Of a stretch of 64,000 nt of DNA, positions 41,683 through 51,279 are shown piece after piece. The stretch spans positions 62,001 through 126,000 of the forward strand of contig JBBECT010000007.1 of the NCBI GenBank assembly GCA_040881665.1. Reading direction: 5' to 3'. Under the pieces are notes generated by a model. The model was not told where the DNA came from, made no database searches, and saw nothing but the letters and a program-made list of their open reading frames with translations. The stretch comes from Actinomycetota bacterium (GTDB lineage: Bacteria > Actinomycetota > UBA4738 > HRBIN12). The first letter of the stretch is position 1. Each line of letters opens with the position of its first letter. A program made the position numbers and the translations under genes.

Positions 41683-42490
41683 TCACGCCACGTAGGTGGC
41701 TGCGGAGAAACCTGCGAGACCGGCGTTGCCCGGGCTCGATCCGCCCGCGCCTCCGCTGCCGGGCGTGATCGTCGTGGACGGGTCGACCGTGAGGGTGGAG
41801 GTGCTGTCCGACACGATGCCGATGCTCGGACCGCCGCCCCCCCCCGCCGCCGTGACCTCCCCGGCCGCCATCGCCTCCGGCGCCGCCCCGGCCGCCGTTG
41901 GAGCCGTCGTCCTGCTCGCCCGCACCACCGTAAAGGTTCCCGGCGCCTGCTACGACCAAGTTGTGGCCACCGGTTCCGCCGCTTCCTCCGAGCTGACCGG
42001 CCCCGCCATCGCCGCCTTCCCCACCGCTGCCGGCGATAACGCTCGACGAGTCCGAAAACGCGACCGCCGAGTCCCACACGTAGATGCCGAACGAGCCGCC
42101 ACCCGAGGCGCCGATGGCTTGCCGGGTGTCCACGCTGGAGTCTCGTTGGATCCGACCGATGCCCAACAGTTCGGGATCTCCGGTCCTGCCGATATCCGGC
42201 TCTACCGAGCGGCCGATTCAGCGCGAGGATCCGATCCGGGCAAACCCGACATCTACGAAGTCGTATGCGCTGCGCCCATCGATGATCCAAATGGCACCTT
42301 CACCGGCTGTGATGTGATCGTCGGCTCCTTCGGTGTGTCCTAGATCGAACACCGAAGCTGCGGGGCTCCGCAGGTGGCTCTCCCCCGTGTCTGGGTCAAG
42401 CACGACTACTCCGCGGTCGAGGGCGCGCAAGAAGATCGATCGATCGGGGCCGAAGGTCCATTGGTTTCCTACGGTAGATGCGTTATACGT
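41683..42490 (-). pseudogene. Decayed glycine-rich beta-helix surface protein
   Basis: Three collinear pieces read on the minus strand. The first is propeller-like (DRGVVVLDPDTGESH; AGEGAIWIIDG), ending at an in-frame TGA at 42218-42220. The same frame then continues as GGGSFGIYVWDSAVAFSDSS and a Gly-rich stretch (GGEGGDGGAGQLGGSGGTGG). After a run of nine C bases (41837-41845), another frame gives GPSIGIVSDSTSTLTVDPST and a Gly-rich end at 41683. This resembles beta-helix or PGRS-like exported proteins. One nonsense and one frameshift break it. Whether the first piece belongs to the same gene is uncertain. Bases 41518-41682 show nothing. Confidence 0.5.
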
Positions 42491-42554
42491 TCTGCGTACC
42501 TCCCCGAGTCTGGTCTCAGGCCGGGTCTCCAGGGCCGCAGTGCGGGAAGGAGCC

Positions 42555-45500
42555 ATGCGTCCGATCGTTCGCCGGGCTGTCCTCGCTGCGGCTCTCCTCG
42601 GCGCGTGCCTGTTGGCTGGCGTGGTCGCCGCCACCTCGGCGAGCGCGAGCAGCGCCTCCGTGGTGTCGAGCGGACGCGGCAGCGACCTCAGGTACGTCGC
42701 CGCTGCCGGGGAAGAGAACGGCGTGGTGATCACGCTCAGCGGCAGCACCTACCAGATCATCGACACGGCAGGGATCACGGCCGCGAGCGGATGTGTGCAG
42801 GTGGACGCTTTCACGGCGCAGTGCACCGCGACGATCTCGCGGATCAGCGTGACGCTCGGGGACGGGAACGACTTCCTGCAGAGCGAACCAGCCAAGACCA
42901 CGACGGCCGACGGCGGAACCGGCAACGACACCCTCATCACCGGGGGGGCCGGCGGGACGCTCACGGGAGGGGACGGCGACGACACACTCAACGGACGCCT
43001 CGGAGCCGACGCAATCAGTGGTGGGACCGGCACCGATACGGCTCGCTACGCCAACCACACGGTCGGGATCGTAGTGACCCTGGACGACGTGGCGAACGAC
43101 GGGGCGGTCGGCGAAGGCGACAATGTCGGCAGCGACGTCGAGAACGTGTTCGGAGGTGACGCAGCCGACGTGATCACCGGAGACGCCGACGCGAACGAGC
43201 TCAACGGGGCGTCGGGCAACGACGTGCTGAACGGGCTCGGCGGCGCGGACAGACTGCTGGGCAACATCGGCAACGACACCCTGAACGGTGGAGACCAGCC
43301 CGACTCTCTGGACGGTGGCGCAGGGGCGGACAAGGTCAACGGTGGGTCCCACTCGCTCGACCCCCCCTGCTTCGTCTCCATCTGCGGCTTCGTCGGCGAT
43401 ACGGTCGACTACTCAGCCAGAACCGGGAACGTCACGGTGATCCTCGATGGCACTGCAGCCGACGGCGAGGGGTCCGGCGCGGAAGGCGACAACATCGGCA
43501 GCGACGTCGAGCACATCCTGACCGGCCCGGGCAACGACATCGTCCAGGGGCTGAGCGGCTCCGACGTGAACAACCTGTTCGAGACCGGACCGGGCAACGA
43601 CCAGCTGGTCGGCGGCGGCGGCATCGACCTGTTGGACGATGGGATCGGGGACGATCACCTCGATGGAGGCTCTGGAAACGATCATCTGTTTGCCCGCTTC
43701 GGTGAAGACGACCTCGAGGGTGGGAGCGGTGCCGATACCGTCGACTACGGATCTCGAAGCGAAGACCTGGTGCTCTATCTCACCGGCACGTCGATCAGCG
43801 GCGAGAACTGCTTCGGAGGTCCGGATTGCGAGCGTGATCTCATCCGCTTGGATATCGAGAACCTCACCTCGGGATCGGGAGACGACGTCATCTCCGCCGA
43901 CGGCGACGACAACGTGATCGTGGACGGGTTCGGGGAGGACGAGGTGGCCGGCAACGGCGGCACCGACACGATCGACTACTCCTCGCGTGCCGACCGCGTC
44001 AGCGTCTCTCTCGGCGCTGCGGAGGGTGACGGCGTTGTCGTCGGCGCGGGGGCCGACGCGGACCGGCTGACTGATTTCGAGAACGCCACGGGAGGAGCCG
44101 GTGGGGACACCCTGGCGGGTACCGGATCGTCGAACGTGCTGGACGGGGGCCCGGGCAACGACAACCTCTACGGAGACCCGACCGGTCCGGGCGACGACGA
44201 CATCCTGATCGGAGGAGCGGGAGACGACCGCCTCGAGGCGATGGTTGGCGACGACGATCTCGACGGTGGGGGCGGCGACGACACACTGCTGGGCGATGTC
44301 GGGTCCGACACCCTGGCGGGTGGCAGCGGCAACGACCTCATCGCCCCGTCGTTCGATCCCGACGTGTACACGGGCGGCAGCGGTGTCGACACGCTCTTCT
44401 ACGGCGTGGTGGGGAGCAACGTGGGAGTCGAACTCTCCCTCGACGGGGTTGCGAACGACGGGTTCCCTGGCGAGCAGGAGAACGCACCATCGGACATCGA
44501 AAACCTCGTCGGGACCAGCCGCGCGGATGTCCTGGTCGGCAACGCCGCTGACAACGTGATCAATCCAGGCAGGGGCGCCGACACGATCGACGGACTTGGA
44601 GGGATCGACACGGCCACCTACGGCGGACGCTCAAGCCCGGTGACCGTAACGATCGACGGCCTCGCCAACGACGGTGAAGACCTCGGCACCGAGGGCGACG
44701 ATGTCGGAACGGACGTGGAGAACGTCGTCGGTTCCGATCAGGACGACGATCTCACCGGATCCGCGGGACCCAACGTGCTGAACGGGGCAGCGGGAAACGA
44801 CCTCCTCGACGGAGCCGGAGGAGCTGACGGCTTCGTCGGTGGCGACGGCACCGATACGGCGAACTACTCGGCGAGAGCCGCCGGGGTCACTGTCGCGATC
44901 AACGGGCTGGCCGACGACGGGCAGACGGGCGCGGGGGAACAGGACAACGTCGGTCTCGACGTCGAGAACGTGCTCGGCGGATCGGGGGGCGACGTGCTCG
45001 TCGGCAGTGCCGGGCCGGATTCGCTCGCCGGCGGTCCGGGCGCCGACCAGTTGGACGGCAGCGGCGGGGACGATTCGTTGCGCGGCGACCTCGGTCCCGA
45101 CGTGTTCGGAGGCGGCACAGGCATCGACACCGCGGACTACTCGGGGCGGGTCACCGGCGTGACCGTCAGCCTGGACGGCTTGGCCAACGATGGCGAGTCC
45201 GCGGGAGCTGAGGGCGATCAGATCCTCGGCGACGTCGAGACGATCCGCGGTGGTTCGGGTCCCGATGTCATGACCGGAGGTTCCGGACCGGACACGCTCT
45301 TGGGCCTGGCGGGCGCAGATCGATTGGACGGTGCCGGGGAGGACGACCTGCTCGTGGGTGGCACGCAGGGCGACGTGCTGGTCGGCGGCGCGGGTGGCGA
45401 TACGGCCGACTACTCCGAGACCACCCGCACTGCGGCAGTCACCGTTCGCATCGACGGACTCGCGAACGACGGGAACGCGGGTGAAGGAGACGACGTCACG

Positions 45501-46913
45501 GGGGATGTCGAGACGATCGTCGGCACACGGTTCGCCGACAACCTTCGCGGCGGACCGGGACCGCAGACCTTGGTCGGCGACGCGGGTGCCGACAGTCTGG
45601 AGGGCCTCGCGGGACCCGACGTGTTGTCCGGTGGCGCCGGCATCGACACGGCCGACTACGCGGAACGAACGGCTCCCGTGCACGTAGACCTCGCGACGCA
45701 GGTCGGAGGAGAGATCGGCGAGCTGGACACGATCGGCACGGACATCGAATCGGTGGTCGGGGGATCCGGTGACGACTTCATCTCCGGGTCCGTGAGACCG
45801 GAGACGCTCTCCGGAGGTCTCGGCGCGGATCAGATCGCAGGGGGGTCGGGCAACGACGGCCTCATCGGCCAAGCCGGTGACGATCGGCTGGATGGTGGGC
45901 CGGGTGTGGACGACCTGCTCGGCTCCGAGGGCGTCGACACACTCGACGGAGGGCTCGATGCGGATCGTCTCGTGGGTGGCACCGACGTCGACTTCGCCGA
46001 CTACGCCGATCGCACCGAGCCGGTCACCGCATCGCTGGACAGCGTTCGCAACGACGGCACCGCGAACGAGAGCGACTTGATCTCATCCGATGTTGAAGGG
46101 ATCGTCGGAGGCAGCGGGGCAGACGTGCTCACCGGAGGTGCGGGCGCCGACGAGTTGCTCGGCGGCATCGGCGGTGACTCCCTCAACGGTCTGGCGGGAG
46201 ACGATCGGTTGGACGGTGGCGTCGGCGGCGACACGTTCGTCGGAGGTGTCGGTTTGGACGCCGTCGACTACTCGGACCGTTCCGGCCCGGTGGCCGTTTC
46301 GATCGACGGCATGCTCAACGACGGGGAGGGGGATGGGGCTGAAGGCGACAACGTGGGGATCGACGTCGAGTCGGTGATCGGTGGCGCGGGTGCCGACTCG
46401 ATCACCGGAGGGTCCGGCGCCGAGACGCTCGTCGGCGGTGCCGGTAACGATCAGCTGGCGGGGCTCGGAGGTGCCGACCTGCTCCAGGGGGGCGGCGGCG
46501 CCGACACGCTGGACGGAGGAGCCGATGCCGACGTGTTCTCGGGCGGGCTCGGGAAGGATCTCGCTTCGTACGCGGCTCGGACCGCGGCGGTGTCCGCGAC
46601 GATCGACGGGCTCGCGAACGACGGTGAATCGGGCGAGGGCGATTTGATCGGATCCAACATGGAGCGGGTCACCTCCGGTTCGGGCGCGGACGTGCTCGTG
46701 GGCAACGGCAAGGCCAACACGCTCACGGGGGGAAGCGGGAACGACCTCATCACGGGAGGGCTCGGCAAAGACAAGGTGTCGGGAGGCGGAGGAAGGGACA
46801 CGATCGACGCCGAGGACGGCTTCAAGGACAGCGTGGCATGCGGTCTCGGCACCGACAGGGTCAGCGCCGACCCGACGGACGTCGTCGCCGGCGACTGCGA
46901 AACCGTGACCTGA
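42555..46913 (+). CDS. Large secreted RTX-like calcium-binding repeat protein
   Basis: The 1452-residue protein has a signal peptide (VLAAALLGACLLAGVVAATS) and then GGxGxD-type nonapeptide repeats to the end. These are grouped into about 13 modules of ~85-110 residues. Each pairs a nonapeptide block (GGAGNDQLAGLGGADLL) with an insert like DYSARxxxVTVxxDGLANDG...DNVGxDVENVxGG. Three modules are variant. The C-terminus is the usual DSVACGLGTDRVSADP...DCE end with two Cys. Such beta-rolls bind calcium outside the cell. No type I secretion genes are nearby; the Sec signal suffices. AAGGAG precedes the ATG. The size suggests a surface or adhesion role. Confidence 0.85.
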   Translation: MRPIVRRAVLAAALLGACLLAGVVAATSASASSASVVSSGRGSDLRYVAAAGEENGVVITLSGSTYQIIDTAGITAASGCVQVDAFTAQCTATISRISVTLGDGNDFLQSEPAKTTTADGGTGNDTLITGGAGGTLTGGDGDDTLNGRLGADAISGGTGTDTARYANHTVGIVVTLDDVANDGAVGEGDNVGSDVENVFGGDAADVITGDADANELNGASGNDVLNGLGGADRLLGNIGNDTLNGGDQPDSLDGGAGADKVNGGSHSLDPPCFVSICGFVGDTVDYSARTGNVTVILDGTAADGEGSGAEGDNIGSDVEHILTGPGNDIVQGLSGSDVNNLFETGPGNDQLVGGGGIDLLDDGIGDDHLDGGSGNDHLFARFGEDDLEGGSGADTVDYGSRSEDLVLYLTGTSISGENCFGGPDCERDLIRLDIENLTSGSGDDVISADGDDNVIVDGFGEDEVAGNGGTDTIDYSSRADRVSVSLGAAEGDGVVVGAGADADRLTDFENATGGAGGDTLAGTGSSNVLDGGPGNDNLYGDPTGPGDDDILIGGAGDDRLEAMVGDDDLDGGGGDDTLLGDVGSDTLAGGSGNDLIAPSFDPDVYTGGSGVDTLFYGVVGSNVGVELSLDGVANDGFPGEQENAPSDIENLVGTSRADVLVGNAADNVINPGRGADTIDGLGGIDTATYGGRSSPVTVTIDGLANDGEDLGTEGDDVGTDVENVVGSDQDDDLTGSAGPNVLNGAAGNDLLDGAGGADGFVGGDGTDTANYSARAAGVTVAINGLADDGQTGAGEQDNVGLDVENVLGGSGGDVLVGSAGPDSLAGGPGADQLDGSGGDDSLRGDLGPDVFGGGTGIDTADYSGRVTGVTVSLDGLANDGESAGAEGDQILGDVETIRGGSGPDVMTGGSGPDTLLGLAGADRLDGAGEDDLLVGGTQGDVLVGGAGGDTADYSETTRTAAVTVRIDGLANDGNAGEGDDVTGDVETIVGTRFADNLRGGPGPQTLVGDAGADSLEGLAGPDVLSGGAGIDTADYAERTAPVHVDLATQVGGEIGELDTIGTDIESVVGGSGDDFISGSVRPETLSGGLGADQIAGGSGNDGLIGQAGDDRLDGGPGVDDLLGSEGVDTLDGGLDADRLVGGTDVDFADYADRTEPVTASLDSVRNDGTANESDLISSDVEGIVGGSGADVLTGGAGADELLGGIGGDSLNGLAGDDRLDGGVGGDTFVGGVGLDAVDYSDRSGPVAVSIDGMLNDGEGDGAEGDNVGIDVESVIGGAGADSITGGSGAETLVGGAGNDQLAGLGGADLLQGGGGADTLDGGADADVFSGGLGKDLASYAARTAAVSATIDGLANDGESGEGDLIGSNMERVTSGSGADVLVGNGKANTLTGGSGNDLITGGLGKDKVSGGGGRDTIDAEDGFKDSVACGLGTDRVSADPTDVVAGDCETVT

Positions 46914-47003
46914 CGAGGCAGCGAAGGGACGGGGGGAAGGTGGGGAAACCCTGTACCCGGCGCGCATGAATCGGGCAGCGGTCGAGCCTGACTTGGGCGA
47001 CCC

Positions 47004-47447
47004 CTATCCGGTGAGGAGAGCCTCCTTCCGCGTTGCCATGCGGTCGCCGAGCCGCTCGATCTCGTCAGCATCGAGTACCTGCTCGGCCTGCTTAAACATC
47101 TCATCTTCTTCTTCCTCGATGTGGTGCTCGATGTTCTCCTTCATGACGGTGAACTTGGCTCCCCAGCGCTCATCATCAGGCGGTGTCTGCTCGATCTCGT
47201 CCATGATTTCGTCGACGACGTGGTGCTCCTCGTAGGCTTCCAGTGTGATCTCCTTGGTCTTCGCGTGCTCCTTGAGTGCGGGATAGAAGATCTCCTCTTC
47301 GATGGTTTCGTGCACCGAGAGGTCGTTCTTGATTCGCGCAAGAAGCTCCTGCCTGGTCTTCACCCCACGCTCGGTCGTGCCGTCGATCTTCTCCAGCAAC
47401 TTCTTCAATGCTCGGTGGTCATCCTTCAGGAGCTTGATTGCGTCCAT
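47004..47447 (-). CDS. Hemerythrin-domain protein
   Basis: The 147-residue protein is a four-helix hemerythrin-like domain with iron ligands in the expected order: DDHRALKKLL (first His), VHETIEEEIFYPAL (His and Glu), EEHHVVDEIM, and ENIEHHIEEEEDEMF. Such proteins bind a diiron site and sense or handle O2, NO or iron. It is cytoplasmic. The ATG at 47447 starts just before helix 1, and upstream residues look non-coding. Confidence 0.85.
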   Translation of the reverse strand: MDAIKLLKDDHRALKKLLEKIDGTTERGVKTRQELLARIKNDLSVHETIEEEIFYPALKEHAKTKEITLEAYEEHHVVDEIMDEIEQTPPDDERWGAKFTVMKENIEHHIEEEEDEMFKQAEQVLDADEIERLGDRMATRKEALLTG

Positions 47448-47776
47448 GCCACTCTCCGTTCTCGCTTTCGCTTCGAACACAAGGAGTTCCCCGGCAACGG
47501 GTCACCAAACCCACCATCACTCGCTAGATCGTGAGAGCAGTGGCGATGGAGCCCGAGGCGAACCGTCGAGCCCTAAATCGAGACGGTTGCACCGCAAGTA
47601 CCTGCGGTAGGAGAGCCATGCTAGGAGCCCGCGTGCAGCGGGGACTGGTGAGCTCACCCCGTCGATCCCTGGTCGATCGCCGACAGGCGGCTAGCACCAG
47701 GGCCCTGCGAACGTCGCCCTCGTGTGTGACCTTCAGACCACGGTCGCCCGGCGCCCAGTTTCGGTCAACGCCCGCG
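47448..47776. other. Gap without a gene
   Basis: No gene is supported on either strand. It holds the upstream region of the hemerythrin gene (minus) and the downstream side of the secreted protein gene. No clear terminator or operator was seen. Confidence 0.4.
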
Positions 47777-48304
47777 TCAGGCGCGCAGGCGCTCCACGGT
47801 GAGATGCCAGTCATCGAGCGTGAAGAGCGTGTCAGGTCCGGACACGGAGGCTTGCACCTTGACCCTATGGACCCCTGGGGCGAGTCCCCCAAGAGACCTC
47901 TCTACGGACAGGCTCTCGTATTCGAACTGCTCGTTCATCGCCGTGTCGAACGCGAAGTCTTCGGAGGTCGAGGGCTCCGCCTCGACGCCGTCGATCAGGA
48001 CCCGGACCCTGCAGTATTGGAGAGTTCCGCCGGGCAATCTGCGGCACGAGGACTCCGCAGTGAATCGAGCGAGGATCGCAGCTTCCTGCCCAGGTGGAAC
48101 TCGTATCGTGGTTGTGGCTCCCTGCGGGTCGATCCAATCCTGCGACGTGGTCCCCAGCAGTCCCGACGTATTCCGCACGAGCTTGACCCGCGTCGGCGAC
48201 CCCGCAACCGTTGTGGATCCGGGATCACCCCCGATCGCCGCGTTCGCACCGATCACGATCAGCCCGCCGACGACCGCTGCCAGAAAGACCTTCGCCGGAA
48301 CCAT
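47777..48304 (-). CDS. Secreted hypothetical protein
   Basis: The 175-residue protein has a signal peptide or anchor (VFLAAVVGGLIVIGANAAIG) and a beta-rich domain (SRVRVLIDGVEAEPS-like strands; LAPGVHRVKVQASVSGPDTL) that ends in a TLDDWHLTVE strand, like a small jelly-roll. Two Cys (SSCRRLP, QYCRVR) could form a disulfide. GAGAGGAG precedes the ATG at 48304; the longer frame to 48469 is unlikely. The family was not recognised. Confidence 0.55.
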   Translation of the reverse strand: MVPAKVFLAAVVGGLIVIGANAAIGGDPGSTTVAGSPTRVKLVRNTSGLLGTTSQDWIDPQGATTTIRVPPGQEAAILARFTAESSCRRLPGGTLQYCRVRVLIDGVEAEPSTSEDFAFDTAMNEQFEYESLSVERSLGGLAPGVHRVKVQASVSGPDTLFTLDDWHLTVERLRA

Positions 48305-48550
48305 CTGATGCTCCTCTCGACGGGGCTTCGTTCCGCAACAGTCGTCCTTCGTTGTCCCGCGTGTCAACAGCCTTAGGGGAACGCAGATCGGCGAGCGGAA
48401 AACACCCCTACCCGTGGACACTGCCATGCTGCTCGAAGAGGAACGCACCTCCCGACCCGACGCAACCACGAGGACGAACTGTCCCCGCGTGGAACATCTC
48501 GAGGTTGCCCGGCAGCACTCATCCTCGACGAGGATCCGGACGCTGGGCTA

Positions 48551-48877
48551 CTAGGCGCCGGGCGCTCGGTACTTCACGTGCTCGGCCTTGCGCAGCGCGT
48601 CCATCGTTTCGTCGATGGTCAAGAGGACGGTCGTATCGAACGAGCTCATCGCACCGCCGCTACCGATCGCCAGCGCAACCGCGGCCATTGAGACGTTGTC
48701 GGGGGCCTCCCACAGCGTGTAGCCGTCGTGCGTACCGAAGGCGTACCAGAATCCATGAAGTCTCCCGCCGACCGACTCGATGTAGGACTGAGCCGCTTTA
48801 CGCCGGTCCTCTGGGTTGCCGATCAGCCGAGCCCATGTCTCCGGTGTGTAGTTGAACCTCGATAGATAGAGCGGCAT
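48551..48877 (-). CDS. GYD-domain protein
   Basis: The 108-residue protein matches the GYD family, a dimeric alpha/beta-barrel-like ferredoxin fold: PLYLSRFNYTPETWARLI, then FGTHDGYTLWEAPDN, then VLLTIDETMDAL. It is cytoplasmic. The family is often found beside stress or catabolic genes, but its ligand is unknown. It stands alone here, ~90 bases before the end of the flavin monooxygenase gene. Confidence 0.75.
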   Translation of the reverse strand: MPLYLSRFNYTPETWARLIGNPEDRRKAAQSYIESVGGRLHGFWYAFGTHDGYTLWEAPDNVSMAAVALAIGSGGAMSSFDTTVLLTIDETMDALRKAEHVKYRAPGA

Positions 48878-48971
48878 CGTCCCTGCCTCTCGTTCGCCGA
48901 TCCGCGCGAGTCACCGTTGCGCCTCGCAGTCTAGCCCGCCTTCGCACGACGAGCCGCCCGGCTCGGTGCGG

Positions 48972-50078
48972 TCATCGCTGCCCGTTTCCCGCGATATGGT
49001 TCGCCACGCGCTTCGCGTCCCGGCCGACGCCGGTGATCGTGTCCGAGGTCGCCGCGTAGAGGAATTTGAGACCCACGAAGTAGAGGCCCGGCTGGCTCCC
49101 GACGACTCCACGCTCGTGCTCCGGGTCTCCTCGCTCATCGAACACCGGCAGGTCGATCCACGAGAAACCCGGACGGAACCCCGTGCACCAGATAACGTTC
49201 GAGACGTCGAGGGTCCTTCCGTCGTCCAGCTGCGGAAGACCGTCCTTGACGCCCTCAACCCTGCCCACACGTTCGATGCCCGCCGCGACGAGATCCTTGG
49301 GTTTCACCCGCACGAGCGGCGCGGCGCTGGCAAGGAACTTGGGACGGAGCTTCCTGCCCATCGGAGTGCGAACGGTGAGCACGTGCTGGCCGACGAACCG
49401 CACGATCCGCAGCAGGACGAACCGGGCGATCGCCGTCTCGATGCGGAAAGGAATGTGAGCAGACTCCTTCCCGGCCATCCATGTCCGATGATCCCGCGAT
49501 ACCTCGATGCCGATGTCCGCTCCGGAGTTGCCGGCGCCAACGATCAGCACCCCCCCGTCCTGCAGCTGCGACGGGTTCCGGTATTCGAAGGAATGCATCT
49601 GCACGATCCCGGGATCGAGCTCACCCACGAACACCGGTGGCTGGGCATCCTGGTAGTTCGCCATCGCGACGACAACGTTCTCCGCTTCGAACCGCTGGTC
49701 GCCGGCGGAGACGACGAATCCGTTCTGATCCCGCGAGAGGCGGTCGACCCGGACGCCCGCGCGGACCGGCAACCGGAACCGTTCCGCGTACGTCTCGAGG
49801 AAGTCGGCCATCGCGTCCTTCCCGACGAACTCGCCGCCTGGGGCCGGGAAGCGCATGCCGGGAAGCCCATTGATCCGTGCGGGCGTGAACAGCAGCAGGG
49901 AATCCCACCGGTTCCTCCAGGAGTCGCCGACGTGCCCGTTGGCCTCGAGGATCACGAATGACCCACCGCGGTCTCGCAGATAGTGCCCGACGGCCAGACC
50001 TGCCTGTCCTCCGCCGATGATGACGGTCTCGAACCGAGCGACATCCTCGCCCGTCGTCTCGATGCGCCCTTCGCTCAT
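48972..50078 (-). CDS. Flavin-containing monooxygenase-like oxidoreductase
   Basis: The 368-residue protein has two dinucleotide folds: FAD loop VIIGGGQAGLAVGHYL (~19-34) and NADPH loop VLIVGAGNSGADIGIEV (~176-192). A GDSWRNRWDSLLLFTPA segment between them matches the FMO/CzcO-like family. An ATG-type CTGFRP motif and a final YFVGLKF complete it. It probably oxygenates a small molecule or acts as a flavin reductase. It lies 39 bases downstream of hydrolase paralogue 2 on the same strand and is probably in one operon with it. Confidence 0.8.
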   Translation of the reverse strand: MSEGRIETTGEDVARFETVIIGGGQAGLAVGHYLRDRGGSFVILEANGHVGDSWRNRWDSLLLFTPARINGLPGMRFPAPGGEFVGKDAMADFLETYAERFRLPVRAGVRVDRLSRDQNGFVVSAGDQRFEAENVVVAMANYQDAQPPVFVGELDPGIVQMHSFEYRNPSQLQDGGVLIVGAGNSGADIGIEVSRDHRTWMAGKESAHIPFRIETAIARFVLLRIVRFVGQHVLTVRTPMGRKLRPKFLASAAPLVRVKPKDLVAAGIERVGRVEGVKDGLPQLDDGRTLDVSNVIWCTGFRPGFSWIDLPVFDERGDPEHERGVVGSQPGLYFVGLKFLYAATSDTITGVGRDAKRVANHIAGNGQR

Positions 50079-50117
50079 CTTTCCCCTCGCTGCGGGTACT
50101 CCCTGCGTGCTGGCAGC

Positions 50118-50963
50118 TTAGTGGGCGCGCAGGAAGGCGCGCAACGCGGCGTTGAAGCGATCGGCTGCTTCCATGTTGCACATGTGCCCGACCTCCGGAA
50201 GCACGACCAACTGGGAGCCGGGGATCTTGCGGTGCAGCTCCTTGGCAACCGGTAGCGGTGAGCGCGCGTCTTCTTCCCCGTACAGCAGCAACGTAGGCAC
50301 CCCGATCCGTGGGAGCACCTCACGCAGATCCGCTTCGGCCATCGACAGGAGCATCGTCATCACCGCATCCGGACGGAAGGCCGACATCATCGCTACCGCT
50401 TCCTCGATCGTGTCGTCGGGAGCGCGGTCGGTGAACAGCGTCGGGATCCACTCCTCTCGCACCCACTCCTCGGGAGGCCTACGGAGTCCGCGGTGCACCC
50501 CCTGGATCCGCTCCGCGACCTGCTCAGGCGCGAGGGACCCGGCCCAGCCCGCGTACGCAGACACGAGCACGAGGCTGTTCGGAACGGTCGGATGACGACG
50601 GGTCAGCTCCAGGGCAACGGTCGAGCCCCACGACAGCCCGACGAGATGAGGTTGGCCGAGATCCAGCGCCGCGACGAAGCCTGCGAGAATGTCGGCGAAG
50701 TCCGGCATCCGGAATGATGCCGGCACATCGGACGATGCGCCGCAGCCCGGTGCATCCCACGCGACGGTCGTGTATCCGTCGGAAAGTGGGCCGAGCTGGC
50801 CCCGCCACTCTCGGCGGTCCGAAATGCCTCCGTGCAGCAACACGACGAGGGGACCGGTCCCCGCTCGGTCGTAGGAGATCGTCAATCCCTCAACGTCGAT
50901 CCGCTCCAATGTCTCCCACCGCCTCGCTCGGATTGCTCGTAAGTGTCCGCTGCCGAGCAGCAT
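50118..50963 (-). CDS. Alpha/beta hydrolase (paralogue 2)
   Basis: The protein (~281 residues) keeps the same motifs as paralogue 1: HGGISDRREW, GLSWGST nucleophile, YGEEDARSP, and PEVGHMCNMEAADRFN. The two are alike over nearly their full length, differing mostly at the N-terminus, so one arose by duplication or transfer. The first ~18 residues look non-coding, and a TTG near 50910 could be the start. It leads the operon that continues into the monooxygenase gene. Confidence 0.8.
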   Translation of the reverse strand: MLLGSGHLRAIRARRWETLERIDVEGLTISYDRAGTGPLVVLLHGGISDRREWRGQLGPLSDGYTTVAWDAPGCGASSDVPASFRMPDFADILAGFVAALDLGQPHLVGLSWGSTVALELTRRHPTVPNSLVLVSAYAGWAGSLAPEQVAERIQGVHRGLRRPPEEWVREEWIPTLFTDRAPDDTIEEAVAMMSAFRPDAVMTMLLSMAEADLREVLPRIGVPTLLLYGEEDARSPLPVAKELHRKIPGSQLVVLPEVGHMCNMEAADRFNAALRAFLRAH

Positions 50964-51072
50964 GCCATCACGCGAACGAACCGGTTCCTCGATCAGTGGA
51001 ACCGGTCAGTCAGCGCCCGGATCCGCGTGATCGGACTACTGTTCGACGGGAACCGACGGAGGGAGCGGACGG

Positions 51073-51279
51073 ATGCCGAGGCGCACGCGGTACACGGTGG
51101 ACCAGGACACGAACGGCAGGTGGCAGGGGAAGCGGGGTAGCGACGTCGTGGTCTCTGGCGCGACCAAGGCGGATGTGGTCAAGAAGACGATCGCGACCGC
51201 GAAGAAGGACGACGCGTCGCAGGTCGTCATCAAGGGCCGCGACGGTCGCATCCAGGAGGAGCGCACCTACCCGCGGTAG
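51073..51279 (+). CDS. DUF2188 small protein
   Basis: The 68-residue protein matches DUF2188: a TVDQDTNGRWQGKRGSD start, then KADVVKKTIATAKKDDAS and VVIKGRDGRIQEERTYPR. It is basic and cytoplasmic. The family is short and of unknown role, sometimes called a general stress-type protein. GGAGGGAG precedes the ATG at a good distance. Its 3' end overlaps the convergent GNAT relic by 13 bases. Confidence 0.8.
   Translation: MPRRTRYTVDQDTNGRWQGKRGSDVVVSGATKADVVKKTIATAKKDDASQVVIKGRDGRIQEERTYPR

Noticed and set aside
42900-46850. CRISPR-like or DNA-level repeats
   Set aside because: The repetition follows coding modules of an RTX-like protein, with synonymous variation and no constant repeat-spacer unit.
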